From: Fen-1298 sp050015675
Lineage (GTDB): Bacteria > Bacteroidota > Ignavibacteria > UBA10030
NCBI GenBank assembly: GCA_050015675.1
Contig: JBEKAY010000038.1
Location: forward strand, 1-37,322
DNA length: 37,322 bases
Direction: 5' to 3'
Positions 23,426-32,945 of the stretch are shown one piece after another. Numbering within the stretch: the stretch's first letter is position 1; the number at the start of each line of letters is the position of its first letter. Below the pieces are notes generated by a model, which made no database searches, was not told where the DNA came from, and saw nothing but the letters and a program-made list of their open reading frames with translations. Position numbers and translations under genes: made by a program.

Positions 23426-25516
23426 TTACATCATCGCTGTTGGTGGTGCAGGTTCATCTGCCCTGCCTGCTTTCGAAAGCGGGATGTAGATTAAATACAA
23501 TGCAAGCACTGCAAAGATTGGAATCGCTAACCAGGATGCGATGGATTCAAATCCTCCGATTATCCAGAACTCTGCTTTTCCGCCCATTTGATCTTTGACA
23601 AAGACTACTGTTGCAATGAAGAGCCCCATTAAAGCTTCACCTGCAATTAATCCTGACGCCGACAAGATACCAGCATTTTCAACTCTTGCTTTTTGAGCAT
23701 CGTTGTAGCCACGCTTAGATGCACGTCTATCAACGAGTCCGCGAATCAATCCGCCGATGAAAATTGCAAATGTTGTTTCAAGGGGAAGATACATTCCAAC
23801 CGAAAACAACATTGGGCTTTTTACTTTTATCAGGATCAATGAAATTCCTAAAGCAATACCGACGATAACTAATGGCCAAGCCATTTCACCGCCGACAATT
23901 CCTTGTGATAAAGCCGCCATTAAACCGGCTTGTGGCGCTGGAAGATTACTGGAACCAAAGCCGCCGGTTAAAGGATTACTCGCTAAGTCTGAATTATGAA
24001 GTATGTACAATGGAAAGAACATCACAAGTCCGGCAAGCACGACGCCAATAATGTCTCCCATCTGCATTTTCGATGGAGTGCCGCCGAGAATGTAGCCAAC
24101 TTTAAGATCTTGCAGCATCTCGCCTGCTACTGCTGATGAGACACAGACAACAGCTGCGACACCAAGGACTGCAGCAACACCCTGAATACCATTGACACCG
24201 ACCACAACCATCGTCAATGCAGCAACAACCGTTGTAGCAAGTGTCAATCCGGAAATAGGATTATTCGATGAACCAATCATTCCGACTAAATTCCCAGAAA
24301 CAGCAGCAAAGAAGAATCCAGTTACTAACATCACGACAGCAGCAAGGATTGCACCAACAATCATATTTGTGAAATAAAAATAAAGTCCAATCATCAGTGC
24401 AAAAATAATTGTGATACCAAGAATGACAATCTTAAACGATAAATCTTTCTGTGTGCGCTCTGTTGCGACAGTTGCCGTTGCAGATTTCTTTACATCAGCA
24501 ATACCGCGTTTAATGCCGAGAATCAAATTCTTCCGCATTTTCCAAAGCGTGTAACATGCGCCGATGAGCATTCCGCCAACCGCAATTGGGCGTACGATGT
24601 AACGATACAAATGTCCGGTAATTGCAGCCCAAGCCGCAAGAGAATCTCCATTGCTTGCAGCGAGATACTTATCAATCATTTGCGGACCGATGAAGAATAC
24701 GAGCAATGGAACAAATAATCCCCACGCTAAAACGCCGCCGGCAAAGTTTAAAGCGCCAAGTTCCGGTCCGATGATATAGCCGACACCAATATAAGCTGGT
24801 GTCGCCGCAGGAGCGGAAATTGTAGTGATACCACCGCCAAAAATTTTTTCAGAGCTTGTGTTCAAACCAAGTTTCACAAAGGATTCTTTCAAACGCCCGA
24901 CCATCACTTGAAAATCATTCGATGAATGAAATATTCCCAAACCATCCATCAGTTTAATGACTGCGCCGACTGCCATCGCTTTGAAAAGCGAAATCGCCGC
25001 ATCTGCACCACGTTGACCTGCTTTGTGAATTTCCGCCGCCGCAACGGATTCAGGGAATGGAAGAGATTCGTCTTCCACCATTACACGGCGAAGAACCGTC
25101 ACGAACATGATTCCGAGCACACCGCCGAGAATCATCAACGCGACGGCAGTAAGATATTCCGTGAACATACTCTGCGGTGTGAAATTCCAAATTCGCAAAA
25201 TAACAAATGCAGGAATAGTAAAAATGGCGCCAGCGGCTACCGACTCACCAATAGAGCCGACTGTTCTTGCGAAATTTTCTTCAAGAATTGATCCTTTCAT
25301 TATCTTCAGCAGCGCCATACCGATGACTGCCGCCGGATATGTCGCCGCAATTGTCATTCCGGCTTTTAAACCGAGGTAGGCATTTGCCGCACCCAGCACA
25401 ACGCACATCACCAAACCGATGAGCAGCGCTCTGATCGTAAATTCTTTCATACTCGTGTTCGCAGGAACATATGAAATAAATTTCTTCCCGCTCACTGCAC
25501 CATTCACATCTGCCAT
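23426..25516 (-). CDS. OPT-family oligopeptide transporter
   Basis: The protein has 696 residues with about 16 membrane helices, the size of bacterial OPT/YSL-type carriers. Family wording includes IGLVMCVVLGAANAYLGLKAGMT, ESLPFPESVAAAEIHKAG, GYIIGPELGALNFAGGVLAWG and GNLVGMIGSSNNPISGLTL. These carriers bring in small peptides, often with proton symport; some move metal chelates. The start has AAGGAG six bases upstream. It is followed by pepD. Confidence 0.93.
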   Translation of the reverse strand: MADVNGAVSGKKFISYVPANTSMKEFTIRALLIGLVMCVVLGAANAYLGLKAGMTIAATYPAAVIGMALLKIMKGSILEENFARTVGSIGESVAAGAIFTIPAFVILRIWNFTPQSMFTEYLTAVALMILGGVLGIMFVTVLRRVMVEDESLPFPESVAAAEIHKAGQRGADAAISLFKAMAVGAVIKLMDGLGIFHSSNDFQVMVGRLKESFVKLGLNTSSEKIFGGGITTISAPAATPAYIGVGYIIGPELGALNFAGGVLAWGLFVPLLVFFIGPQMIDKYLAASNGDSLAAWAAITGHLYRYIVRPIAVGGMLIGACYTLWKMRKNLILGIKRGIADVKKSATATVATERTQKDLSFKIVILGITIIFALMIGLYFYFTNMIVGAILAAVVMLVTGFFFAAVSGNLVGMIGSSNNPISGLTLATTVVAALTMVVVGVNGIQGVAAVLGVAAVVCVSSAVAGEMLQDLKVGYILGGTPSKMQMGDIIGVVLAGLVMFFPLYILHNSDLASNPLTGGFGSSNLPAPQAGLMAALSQGIVGGEMAWPLVIVGIALGISLILIKVKSPMLFSVGMYLPLETTFAIFIGGLIRGLVDRRASKRGYNDAQKARVENAGILSASGLIAGEALMGLFIATVVFVKDQMGGKAEFWIIGGFESIASWLAIPIFAVLALYLIYIPLSKAGRADEPAPPTAMM

Positions 25517-25558
25517 ACATTGCTCCTTGCGTTTGAGTTCCTTAATACCTCAATAATA

Positions 25559-26458
25559 CTAATGGATAAAAATTGCTTTCGTGATATACCAAGCCATCTG
25601 CGGATTTTCCTGCAACCGGCGTGTTGAATAGGCGTACCACTGTTCACCAAACGGGACATAGATTCTTAAACGATGTCCATCGTTCACGATTTGATCGCGG
25701 CGCTTTTCGCGCACACCGAGAAGCATCTGAAATTCATATTGTTCTTTTTTCAATCCCATTTTTTTAATCATTGCATATGCACCATCTATCAAGTAATCGT
25801 CATGCGTAGCAATGCCTACATAGCAACCGCTTTCAAGAATGATTTGCAGAAGTTTTAGATAATTGTTTCGAATTTCTTGTCGTTCTTTATACGCTAACGC
25901 CGGCGTTTCATTGTAAATTCCCTTACACAAACGGATGTTTGCCCCGCCTTTTACCAGAGCATGTACGTCGGCTTCGCTCCGACGAAGGTACGCTTGAATA
26001 ACAACACCTGTGTTGGCAAATCCATCCGTTTTAAGATGTTGATAAATGGCAAGAGTATCATCTGTTGTTGTGGCATTTTCCATGTCGATCCGTACGAAGT
26101 TACCATACTTTTTCGCTTCTGCAACGATCGTCTTAATATTATTATAAGCAAGATCTTTATCGATTTTCAAGCAAAGTTGCGTTGGTTTAATAGAGACATT
26201 GGATGTTAACCTGTTCTCTGTGATAGTGAGAAGAATTGAAAGAATTTCCTTTTTAACTTCATCGGATTCCGCAACATTCTTCACGTCTTCGCCCAATAGG
26301 TCCATTGTCGCCATCATTGTTTTTTTATTAAGTTCTTTGACGAGACGAACGCCATCAGATAAGGCAACTCCAGCGATGTAACGCTTCGCTACCTGTCCTA
26401 CAATTGCTTTTGGGATGAAAGGAAATACCGTGGTAATAACCTTGTTCAGTATTGGCAT
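25559..26458 (-). CDS. Proline dehydrogenase family protein
   Basis: The protein has about 299 residues, the size of the stand-alone Bacillus PutB/PRODH type. It is an FAD TIM-barrel oxidising proline to pyrroline-5-carboxylate. Marks are RYIAGVALSDGVRLVKELN, SIKPTQLCLKID, FVRIDMENATTTDDT, VIQAYLRRSEADV, GANIRLCKGIYNE, EFQMLLGVREKRRD and a late YVPFGEQWYAYSTRRLQENP. I prefer the ATG at 26458, which matches the short N-terminus of relatives; an in-frame TTG at 26479 lacks a ribosome binding site. The partner P5C dehydrogenase is not in the window. Confidence 0.9.
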   Translation of the reverse strand: MPILNKVITTVFPFIPKAIVGQVAKRYIAGVALSDGVRLVKELNKKTMMATMDLLGEDVKNVAESDEVKKEILSILLTITENRLTSNVSIKPTQLCLKIDKDLAYNNIKTIVAEAKKYGNFVRIDMENATTTDDTLAIYQHLKTDGFANTGVVIQAYLRRSEADVHALVKGGANIRLCKGIYNETPALAYKERQEIRNNYLKLLQIILESGCYVGIATHDDYLIDGAYAMIKKMGLKKEQYEFQMLLGVREKRRDQIVNDGHRLRIYVPFGEQWYAYSTRRLQENPQMAWYITKAIFIH

Positions 26459-26698
26459 AACATCTTCTATCAGAGCCAAATTTTAGTGAAATTCAATCAA
26501 TCAAATCGCAGTTAATATAGCCACACGGGCGCGGAAAAGCAAGAAAGAACACAGAAACGCATTGCAATGTGGAGGAAAAAGAATAAAATTCTCCATCGTT
26601 ATTTTAAGATTGTGATTACTGAGTATGAGTAAATTAAGGGAATTTTGCGTATGATTAATCACGTTAGATTTTAGCGACTCTATAAATAGAAGATATAA

Positions 26699-27100
26699 AT
26701 GCCTCTTATTGAATGGGATAACGCGTTTTCGGTCGGCAATCAGCAACTTGATGAACACCATAAAAAATTCTTTCACATCATCAATACTCTCCACGATGCA
26801 ATGAAAAAAGGAGAAGGAGAAGAAGTTCTCCTAACGGTTTTGAAAGAATTGCAAGGATATGTTCAAGATCATTTCAAAACAGAAGAGTCATTGATGAAAC
26901 TATACTCTTATCCAAACTATTCCAGTCACAAAGCAGAACATGAAGATGCTATACAAAAAGTGAATAAATTTATCATCGACTATGAACGAAGAGAGGATAA
27001 ACTCGCAATCGATGTACTGAACTTCTTGAGTAATTGGCTTCAGAATCATATTCTTAAAACAGATAGAAATTATATCCCCTATCTGACTAGAAAAATTTAA
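26699..27100 (+). CDS. Bacteriohemerythrin
   Basis: The protein has 133 residues: a single hemerythrin domain with the full di-iron ligand set, H21 (DEHHKKF), H58 and E62 (HFKTEES), H77 and H81 (SHKAEHE), H117 and D122 (NHILKTDRNY). It binds O2 reversibly and may carry, store or sense oxygen in the cytoplasm. It is divergent from the proline dehydrogenase gene and 85 bp upstream of a response-regulator gene on the same strand. Confidence 0.95.
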   Translation: MPLIEWDNAFSVGNQQLDEHHKKFFHIINTLHDAMKKGEGEEVLLTVLKELQGYVQDHFKTEESLMKLYSYPNYSSHKAEHEDAIQKVNKFIIDYERREDKLAIDVLNFLSNWLQNHILKTDRNYIPYLTRKI

Positions 27101-27185
27101 ATCACATATATCCTGCTGTCCACCGTCAATAACTAATATCGATATGTATAGAGTAAATTTACATTGAACAGTTTAGTGAATTAAT

Positions 27186-27803
27186 ATGATAACACAGAAA
27201 TCTTTACGCGTTTTGATTGTAGACGATCAGGAATCTATCAGAGAACTTTTACAGCGACAATTAGAGAAGATCGGGCACACGGTGGTAGGTAAGGCATCAA
27301 ATGGACTGCAAGCAATCGAGCTCGCCGGATCCTTGATTCCGGATGTTGTGCTCATGGATATAGAAATGCCCAAGATGGACGGTCTAGAAGCTACAAAAAA
27401 AATAATGAATAAATATCCAAGGCCTGTTGTCCTGCTTACCTCATATGATGATCCGGAGATGGTCAGGCAGGCAAGTCAAGCAGGAGCTGGTGCTTATCTA
27501 TTGAAGCCGCCAAGCGCAGAAGAAATTGAACGAACAATGATTATTGCAGCTGCGCGTTTTGCAGACCTGATGGAATTGCGCCGGCTCAATTCAGAATTGA
27601 AGGAAGCATTAGATAATGTCAAAGTATTAAGTGGATTGCTCCCTATCTGTGCCAATTGCAAAAGCATTCGTAATGATAGAGGATATTGGGAGGCAGTAGA
27701 GGAATACATAACGGAAAACACAGAGGCATATTTTTCGCATAGTCTTTGTCCAGCATGCATAGACAAACTGTATCCAGACTATAAGCCCAAGAAAAAACAA
27801 TAA
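27186..27803 (+). CDS. Response regulator with Cys-rich (zinc-ribbon-like) output tail
   Basis: The protein has 205 residues. The receiver domain (5-125) is complete: acidic pair D13/D14, phospho-acceptor D58 (VVLMDIEMP), T85 and K107 (YLLKPP). A helical linker (125-150) leads to a short tail with C155, C158 (ICANCKSIRNDRGYWE) and C188, C191 (SHSLCPACIDKLYP), two CxxC pairs that likely bind zinc. This tail is common on stand-alone regulators and PAS proteins and is not a DNA-binding domain, so output is probably by protein contact. No cognate kinase is present. It converges on the next gene with a 9-bp gap. Confidence 0.9.
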   Translation: MITQKSLRVLIVDDQESIRELLQRQLEKIGHTVVGKASNGLQAIELAGSLIPDVVLMDIEMPKMDGLEATKKIMNKYPRPVVLLTSYDDPEMVRQASQAGAGAYLLKPPSAEEIERTMIIAAARFADLMELRRLNSELKEALDNVKVLSGLLPICANCKSIRNDRGYWEAVEEYITENTEAYFSHSLCPACIDKLYPDYKPKKKQ

Positions 27804-27812
27804 ACTAAATTG

Positions 27813-29165
27813 TTAATGCTTATAGAGTACAAGATATTCAGCGCTCCAATAGTTGTATCTCTCCAGAACACGTATCGTCGTATCCTTTAGTACATTCTCT
27901 TTTGTGAGTTCTGTTTGAAAGAAAATAGAATATGACGAGAATGGATCCCAAAGGATGAGACATTCCGGATACTTTTCAAGTGTTTTCTTATTGAACATCG
28001 CAAAGTGTGGCCCTCCGGCTGGCGACACATCCATGACATAAGCTGCATTAGAATTATTACTCAATAATGTCAGATTAGGGTATTCATTTTTTATAATTTT
28101 TGTCAGATTGATAACAACCTGGTCATAGATTGGCCAACGACGCGGATGAGTCGTCAATGTGCAGTTTAATACAACAACACCGAAGACCAGAATGGAAAAT
28201 GCAAATCGTCCGCCTGATGATTTCACTCTGTCAAGCATCCCCGACAGGCCATACACTGATACAATTCCGAAGAATGGCCCTACGACTGCAATATACCGCA
28301 ATTCGCCGATGCTTGCCGTCCAGTGAAATATATCCGCCCCGGCAAGCGTGTGAAGGATAATAGTCATTGCTATTGTAGCGTAGAGAATTCCGTACTCATC
28401 GTTCTTTCTTGCCCGATAAATAAATATTGTACCTGCAAGAAAGAGTACTACTTGTGCAAAGCCAAAGGTTGTATGCAGGTTCCCTATATAATGTGTCACC
28501 GAGACACCGGGTATAAACTTCCCTAAATTGGAAAAATGTTTCCATTCCGTGAAGAATGTCATGATATTACCTGATATAAGCGTTGTCGATCCAATCCAGA
28601 GCAACGGACCGACCAGTACGAGTGGAAGTATTTTCCATTCTCGTTTATAAGCATATACTAGGAACATCAAACCTGCAAAAATGTACATTTCACTCCGACA
28701 CAATATTACTGCCGAAGCTAATGCCATGCTCCATCCGTGTTTTTTCTTTAGGTGATAAAAGTATGAGAGCGAAATCATAAAAGCCGCTGGTACTTCTGTC
28801 ATACACGCATACGAGAGATCGAAGAGGATTGGTTGAAGCCCGACCAGAATGATAACCCACTCTGCATGCTTTATCCCATGGAGGATAGCAATCCGATAAA
28901 TAATATACAGAAGGCAAAGGAAGAGCCCACACGCGAAGAACATTGTGAATGTATGTCCAAATTGTGCTGGAAGGGCAAAAAGCCATTGTGGTATCGGCCT
29001 ATGCCATGTTTGCACTGTCATAGGCAGTGCCTGAAGCACAAATCTGCAATAAAGGTAATGTGACAATTCGTCGATATAATAAAAACCGTTCGATTTGAGA
29101 ATCCAGACAGTTTCTATGACAGCAACAACGACAAGGAAGAAAATGAGAAGCGGCTTTTTCAACAA
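27813..29165 (-). CDS. Polytopic membrane protein, GT-C glycosyltransferase-like
   Basis: The protein has 450 residues with about ten membrane helices in the first 340 and a soluble, probably periplasmic, C-terminal domain. The first external loop has YYIDELSHYLYC, resembling the Asp-Glu motif that GT-C enzymes (GT39/GT83-like) use with polyprenyl-linked sugar donors. Other family resemblance is loose (YACMTEVPAAFM, CRSEMYIFAG). It could modify lipid, protein or polysaccharide. The frame starts with TTG at 29165 and a weak ribosome binding site. Confidence 0.6.
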   Translation of the reverse strand: MLKKPLLIFFLVVVAVIETVWILKSNGFYYIDELSHYLYCRFVLQALPMTVQTWHRPIPQWLFALPAQFGHTFTMFFACGLFLCLLYIIYRIAILHGIKHAEWVIILVGLQPILFDLSYACMTEVPAAFMISLSYFYHLKKKHGWSMALASAVILCRSEMYIFAGLMFLVYAYKREWKILPLVLVGPLLWIGSTTLISGNIMTFFTEWKHFSNLGKFIPGVSVTHYIGNLHTTFGFAQVVLFLAGTIFIYRARKNDEYGILYATIAMTIILHTLAGADIFHWTASIGELRYIAVVGPFFGIVSVYGLSGMLDRVKSSGGRFAFSILVFGVVVLNCTLTTHPRRWPIYDQVVINLTKIIKNEYPNLTLLSNNSNAAYVMDVSPAGGPHFAMFNKKTLEKYPECLILWDPFSSYSIFFQTELTKENVLKDTTIRVLERYNYWSAEYLVLYKH

Positions 29166-29308
29166 ATGTTCTCTGACTTTCTATTATTTGCAATATTTTA
29201 AATATTAAAGGTTGAATATTTCGCTATCAAAATAATTTACTGAATAGTTACGCCATTCTAAATAATATCGTTATTTGTAAGGGACAGCAATTCACAATTG
29301 GTAATTAT

Positions 29309-31219
29309 TCATCCCATCCTTTTAATAATCATCCTGTTCTGGTGATTGCAAATATCTTTGCCTTCGGCAGTAAAGAGAAAATCGATCCGGTCTTTGTAGA
29401 ACTCTGTAATCTTTCCACGTACCATCTTCAATGTACTATTTAGGAAATGATTCTGCTCGGTAAATCCCTCACCTAAGACAGCAATGGCGGCGGGAAGCCA
29501 GCGCTCCGGAAATTCTCCGGCATATTTTCCTCCAGCTTTATATTCTGTAATTTCCGACTCAATCAGATTTAAAACTTTGTCTTGTGCAATATCATCCTGC
29601 GGAGAGAGATGCCGATCGTTCAGGAACTTTAACACAGTGTCTTTATTCAGGACAATCAACGCTACTGTATACGTGGATTGGTTATTGTGAAGCATGACCT
29701 GATCGATATATTGCGAATTACCGACTATCGCTTCTTCAATTCCTTCCGGACTGTATTTCTCGCCATCGTGGCTTATGAGCAAGCTTTTTGCGCGGCCAAG
29801 CACGTAAAGGAATCCGTCTTTGTCAATGTATCCAAGGTCGCCGCTATAAAGCCATCCGTTGCGAATGGTTTCGCGTGTTGCTTTTTCATTTTTCCAGTAA
29901 CCGACCATTACGTTCTCACCTTTTACCACAATCTCACCTTGCTGGCCAGCCGGAATTTCATTCCCTTTATCATCGCAGATCTTGACAGCGAGATTCGGGA
30001 CGATATATCCCGATGAACCAAGTTTGTGTTTCCTTGGCACATTTGCAGAAATAACAGGTGCCGCTTCCGTCAAACCATAACCCTGAAACATGGGAATACC
30101 AATGGCATAGAAGAATCGCTGAAGCTCAATATCCAACAATGCCCCGCCGCCAATAAAGAATTCAAGCCGCCCGCCAAAGTTTTTCCTAATTTTCCGAAAG
30201 ATAAGCAAGTCGTACAGCTTCAATTGAAGTCTTGTCGCTATTGTTGCGCCCTTGCCGCGGTCCCAGCCGTTGCCGTTATACGCATAGGCAAGATTCATCG
30301 CTTTGTTGAACAGTTTCTCAACTCCTTCACCCTTCTCTCGAATTCCTTTCTCGATATTCTTGCGGAAGTTCTTCGCCAACGACGGCACGCTCAGAAGAAA
30401 TGTTGGGCGCGTTTCTTTTATATTGATCGGAATATTCTTCAGCGTTTCAACAGGTGTTTTACCAGGTTTAATAGATGCCATGCTGGCGCCATTTTTCATC
30501 AACGTGTAGATGCCTGCAGTGTGTGCAAAGGCGTGATCCCATGGGAGAATAAGCAGCGAGCAGTACCACTCCGGTATCGGTAAGAGCGCTGATGACTGTT
30601 CGACGTTTGCAGTGTAATTGCGATGCGTGAGAATAATTCCTTTCGGATCTGCAGTGGTACCGGAAGTATAGCAAATGTTCGCAGGATCGTTTTCATTGAT
30701 CGATTTCCATCGCACTTCAAACTCGTTCTTATTTGCAGCAAGATAATTCTTGCCTGCATCGAGCAAAGTTTGGAATGCTATTTCCTCTTCAGCTTGCGGT
30801 TCGCCATCCAGCAAAATAATTTTTGTCAATTCGGGTAAGTCATTTTTAATTGCACGTACTTTTTGTGCCTGTGCTCCTGAAACAATAACTGCCCGGCAGC
30901 CGGAATGTGCTAATCGGAATTTTAAATCCGCTAACTCGTCAATCTTCACTGAGAGCGGCACGTTGATTGCGCCGGTAAAAAGAATGCCGAGCTCCGACAC
31001 AACCCAGTCATTCCGCCCTTCGGAGATAAGAGATAGGCGATCGCCTTTATTGATACCAAGATAAATAAGTCCCGCCGCGCATTGATACACGAATGTTTGC
31101 ATCTCGCGATACGTCGTTCCTTTGTACGAGTCGCCCTTCTTCTCCCACATCAAGATATTGTTGGGATATTTTGCGGCACTGTCTTCAAATAATTGCGGAA
31201 GTGTTCTTTGTGCTGTCAT
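29309..31219 (-). CDS. AMP-forming long-chain acyl-CoA synthetase
   Basis: The protein has 636 residues, full length for the long-chain (FadD15/ACSL-like) branch. The ATP loop is YTSGTTADPKG (184-194). Other marks are PWDHAFAHTAGIY, FQGYGLTEAAPVISAN and YSGDLGYIDKDGFLYVLGR, with a lysine-bearing KYSPEGIEE. It activates fatty acids to acyl-CoA at the inner membrane. It could feed beta-oxidation or give acyl-CoA to lipid enzymes such as those at 4779-8317. It lies alone, with 143-bp and 121-bp gaps around it. Confidence 0.93.
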   Translation of the reverse strand: MTAQRTLPQLFEDSAAKYPNNILMWEKKGDSYKGTTYREMQTFVYQCAAGLIYLGINKGDRLSLISEGRNDWVVSELGILFTGAINVPLSVKIDELADLKFRLAHSGCRAVIVSGAQAQKVRAIKNDLPELTKIILLDGEPQAEEEIAFQTLLDAGKNYLAANKNEFEVRWKSINENDPANICYTSGTTADPKGIILTHRNYTANVEQSSALLPIPEWYCSLLILPWDHAFAHTAGIYTLMKNGASMASIKPGKTPVETLKNIPINIKETRPTFLLSVPSLAKNFRKNIEKGIREKGEGVEKLFNKAMNLAYAYNGNGWDRGKGATIATRLQLKLYDLLIFRKIRKNFGGRLEFFIGGGALLDIELQRFFYAIGIPMFQGYGLTEAAPVISANVPRKHKLGSSGYIVPNLAVKICDDKGNEIPAGQQGEIVVKGENVMVGYWKNEKATRETIRNGWLYSGDLGYIDKDGFLYVLGRAKSLLISHDGEKYSPEGIEEAIVGNSQYIDQVMLHNNQSTYTVALIVLNKDTVLKFLNDRHLSPQDDIAQDKVLNLIESEITEYKAGGKYAGEFPERWLPAAIAVLGEGFTEQNHFLNSTLKMVRGKITEFYKDRIDFLFTAEGKDICNHQNRMIIKRMG

Positions 31220-31340
31220 CTCAGTCTTCTATGCCTATTTATCTCAGATAGATTTATTTTATCAGATTATTGAACTATTAGCAAGATTAGGTAATGACAA
31301 TGTGAATGTCAAGCTCTGGAAAGGACGACGGCGCAAACAT

Positions 31341-32819
31341 TTATGGCTGATCAAACAATTCTTGAAGTGCCGTTATACGCTTCTCTGTTAGAAATGTAAG
31401 ATAGCCCAACTGAGATTTAGTAAGTTTACATCCATCCGAGACTAAGTTTTGTTGAGGATATCTTTCCTTAAATTGAGCATTCCGATATTTTATCCAGAGT
31501 TGTTCGGCTGTCCGAAGATTTTTTATAAAACGTTTATCAGATTTTTTCCGTACAAGAAGCTGTTGATAGATCTCATTTAAGTGTTCATCTGCATGTTTGT
31601 ACATCGTCTGTGCATCATCACGCATGATCCTCTTGGGCTGCACTTTCGGCGGCCGGTATTCGCCAAAGATGAGGAGGCGTTCATTCCCTTGTGCATTGAT
31701 GAGGAAATATTCTTCCCCATAACCCTTGGAGGACACAGCGCGAATATAGAGTGTATCATCCCGCACCTCGGTTATGGTATACGAGGCATTGACTGTTTTG
31801 GCAAGAGTATCCGGAATCATGAATCCGTCAAAGGAACTTCGCAAGCTTCGAGATGGTTTTGTCTTTCTCCAATAATTAGCGGCGTTCCATCCGATTATTT
31901 TCATATCGGCAATGATCGCTCGATAATTTTCCCAAAATACATCTCCTGAATGCTGTTGAAATCCATCATATTTCGGTTTTCCTAGTGAATCAAATACAAA
32001 GAGGTACCAATCGCGACTTGTTCTCGGTAGTACTTTGAGAACGAACTCATCCGGTTGTATATCATATAACAGGTATTTTCCATAGGATGTAGAGTCAAGA
32101 TCCTTTGGGAGCGTAAATCCAATATATGATCCTTGTCCGCCTCCTTCTGACGACGGCCGTGTTTTATACTGATATGCAATTGATTGAATCTTTTTTACAT
32201 CCATAAAATAATCATTCATATAAAACCGTTTTCCGTTTGCTAAATATATTGCTTTAAATATTTTTCGACTTGTCGTGTCAAATCCCGTTACAACAATTTC
32301 ATTTTCCTGAATAGAAGAAATGGAATACGAGCCGAGGGATGTTACTTTATAAGTATCAGGGATTACAAATCCTCTATAGGACCCTCCGCCGCCGCCCTCA
32401 GAGGCGTATCTGGATCGATACTGATAGGCAAGTCTCCCAATTCTATCGAGTCCATAATCGCATGCCGACATGGTACCTCTCGTATTTCCAGCAGAGTCTA
32501 TTACCCAGAAGTAAACAGGTCTATTCGTATGAGGATTTACCTGTACGACTATTTTTTCCGGAAATATTTCATAGAGAGTAAATACATTTTGTCCGGCATA
32601 TTCCTGAGGAAGCGTAAAGCCTGCATACGATCCCTCTCCACCGCCAAGTGCTTGAGAATGGAGCCGATAATTCTGTGCGAGCTTGCCAATTTTTTGTATT
32701 TCTTGCAGGTCGTTTATTTGCGCACGGCCTGGAGAAGAGAAGGCAAAAAACAAAAACACCAACATACCGAAAAAACTTTTCGCCTTGCGCTTTCTATGGA
32801 TGCATCGGATCTTCATCAT
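31341..32819 (-). CDS. Secreted protein with four GGGxGSYxGF repeats and LprI-like C-terminus
   Basis: The protein has about 492 residues. The start at 32819 has AAGGA seven bases upstream and gives a signal peptide (FFGMLVFLFFAFSSPGRAQ); the ATG at 32894 has no such support. Four repeats of about 85 residues follow, marked GGGEGSYAGFTLP, GGGGGSYRGFVIP, GGGQGSYIGFTLP and a divergent LRSSFDGFMIP, each preceded by a YQYR-type helix and followed by beta strands. The last roughly 100 residues (YKHADEHLNEIYQQL, AEQLWIKYRNAQ, LTEKRITALQELF) resemble the LprI/DUF1311 domain. It is likely periplasmic or cell-surface; the function is unknown. It is a paralogue of the next upstream gene. Confidence 0.75.
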   Translation of the reverse strand: MMKIRCIHRKRKAKSFFGMLVFLFFAFSSPGRAQINDLQEIQKIGKLAQNYRLHSQALGGGEGSYAGFTLPQEYAGQNVFTLYEIFPEKIVVQVNPHTNRPVYFWVIDSAGNTRGTMSACDYGLDRIGRLAYQYRSRYASEGGGGGSYRGFVIPDTYKVTSLGSYSISSIQENEIVVTGFDTTSRKIFKAIYLANGKRFYMNDYFMDVKKIQSIAYQYKTRPSSEGGGQGSYIGFTLPKDLDSTSYGKYLLYDIQPDEFVLKVLPRTSRDWYLFVFDSLGKPKYDGFQQHSGDVFWENYRAIIADMKIIGWNAANYWRKTKPSRSLRSSFDGFMIPDTLAKTVNASYTITEVRDDTLYIRAVSSKGYGEEYFLINAQGNERLLIFGEYRPPKVQPKRIMRDDAQTMYKHADEHLNEIYQQLLVRKKSDKRFIKNLRTAEQLWIKYRNAQFKERYPQQNLVSDGCKLTKSQLGYLTFLTEKRITALQELFDQP

Positions 32820-32945
32820 TGATTGTTCCTTCCCTCCGCAATCTTTATCTCTTCCATCGTAACGCACCATTGTATTTGCATGTATTTCGTCCATCGACTT
32901 CCGGCGGAATATTTATGCAGGCGTCTACTTCCTATAAACACCATC

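Noticed and set aside
26501..26794. 97-codon minus-strand frame opposite the hemerythrin start
   Set aside because: It covers the divergent promoter region and the hemerythrin N-terminus, with no recognisable domain.
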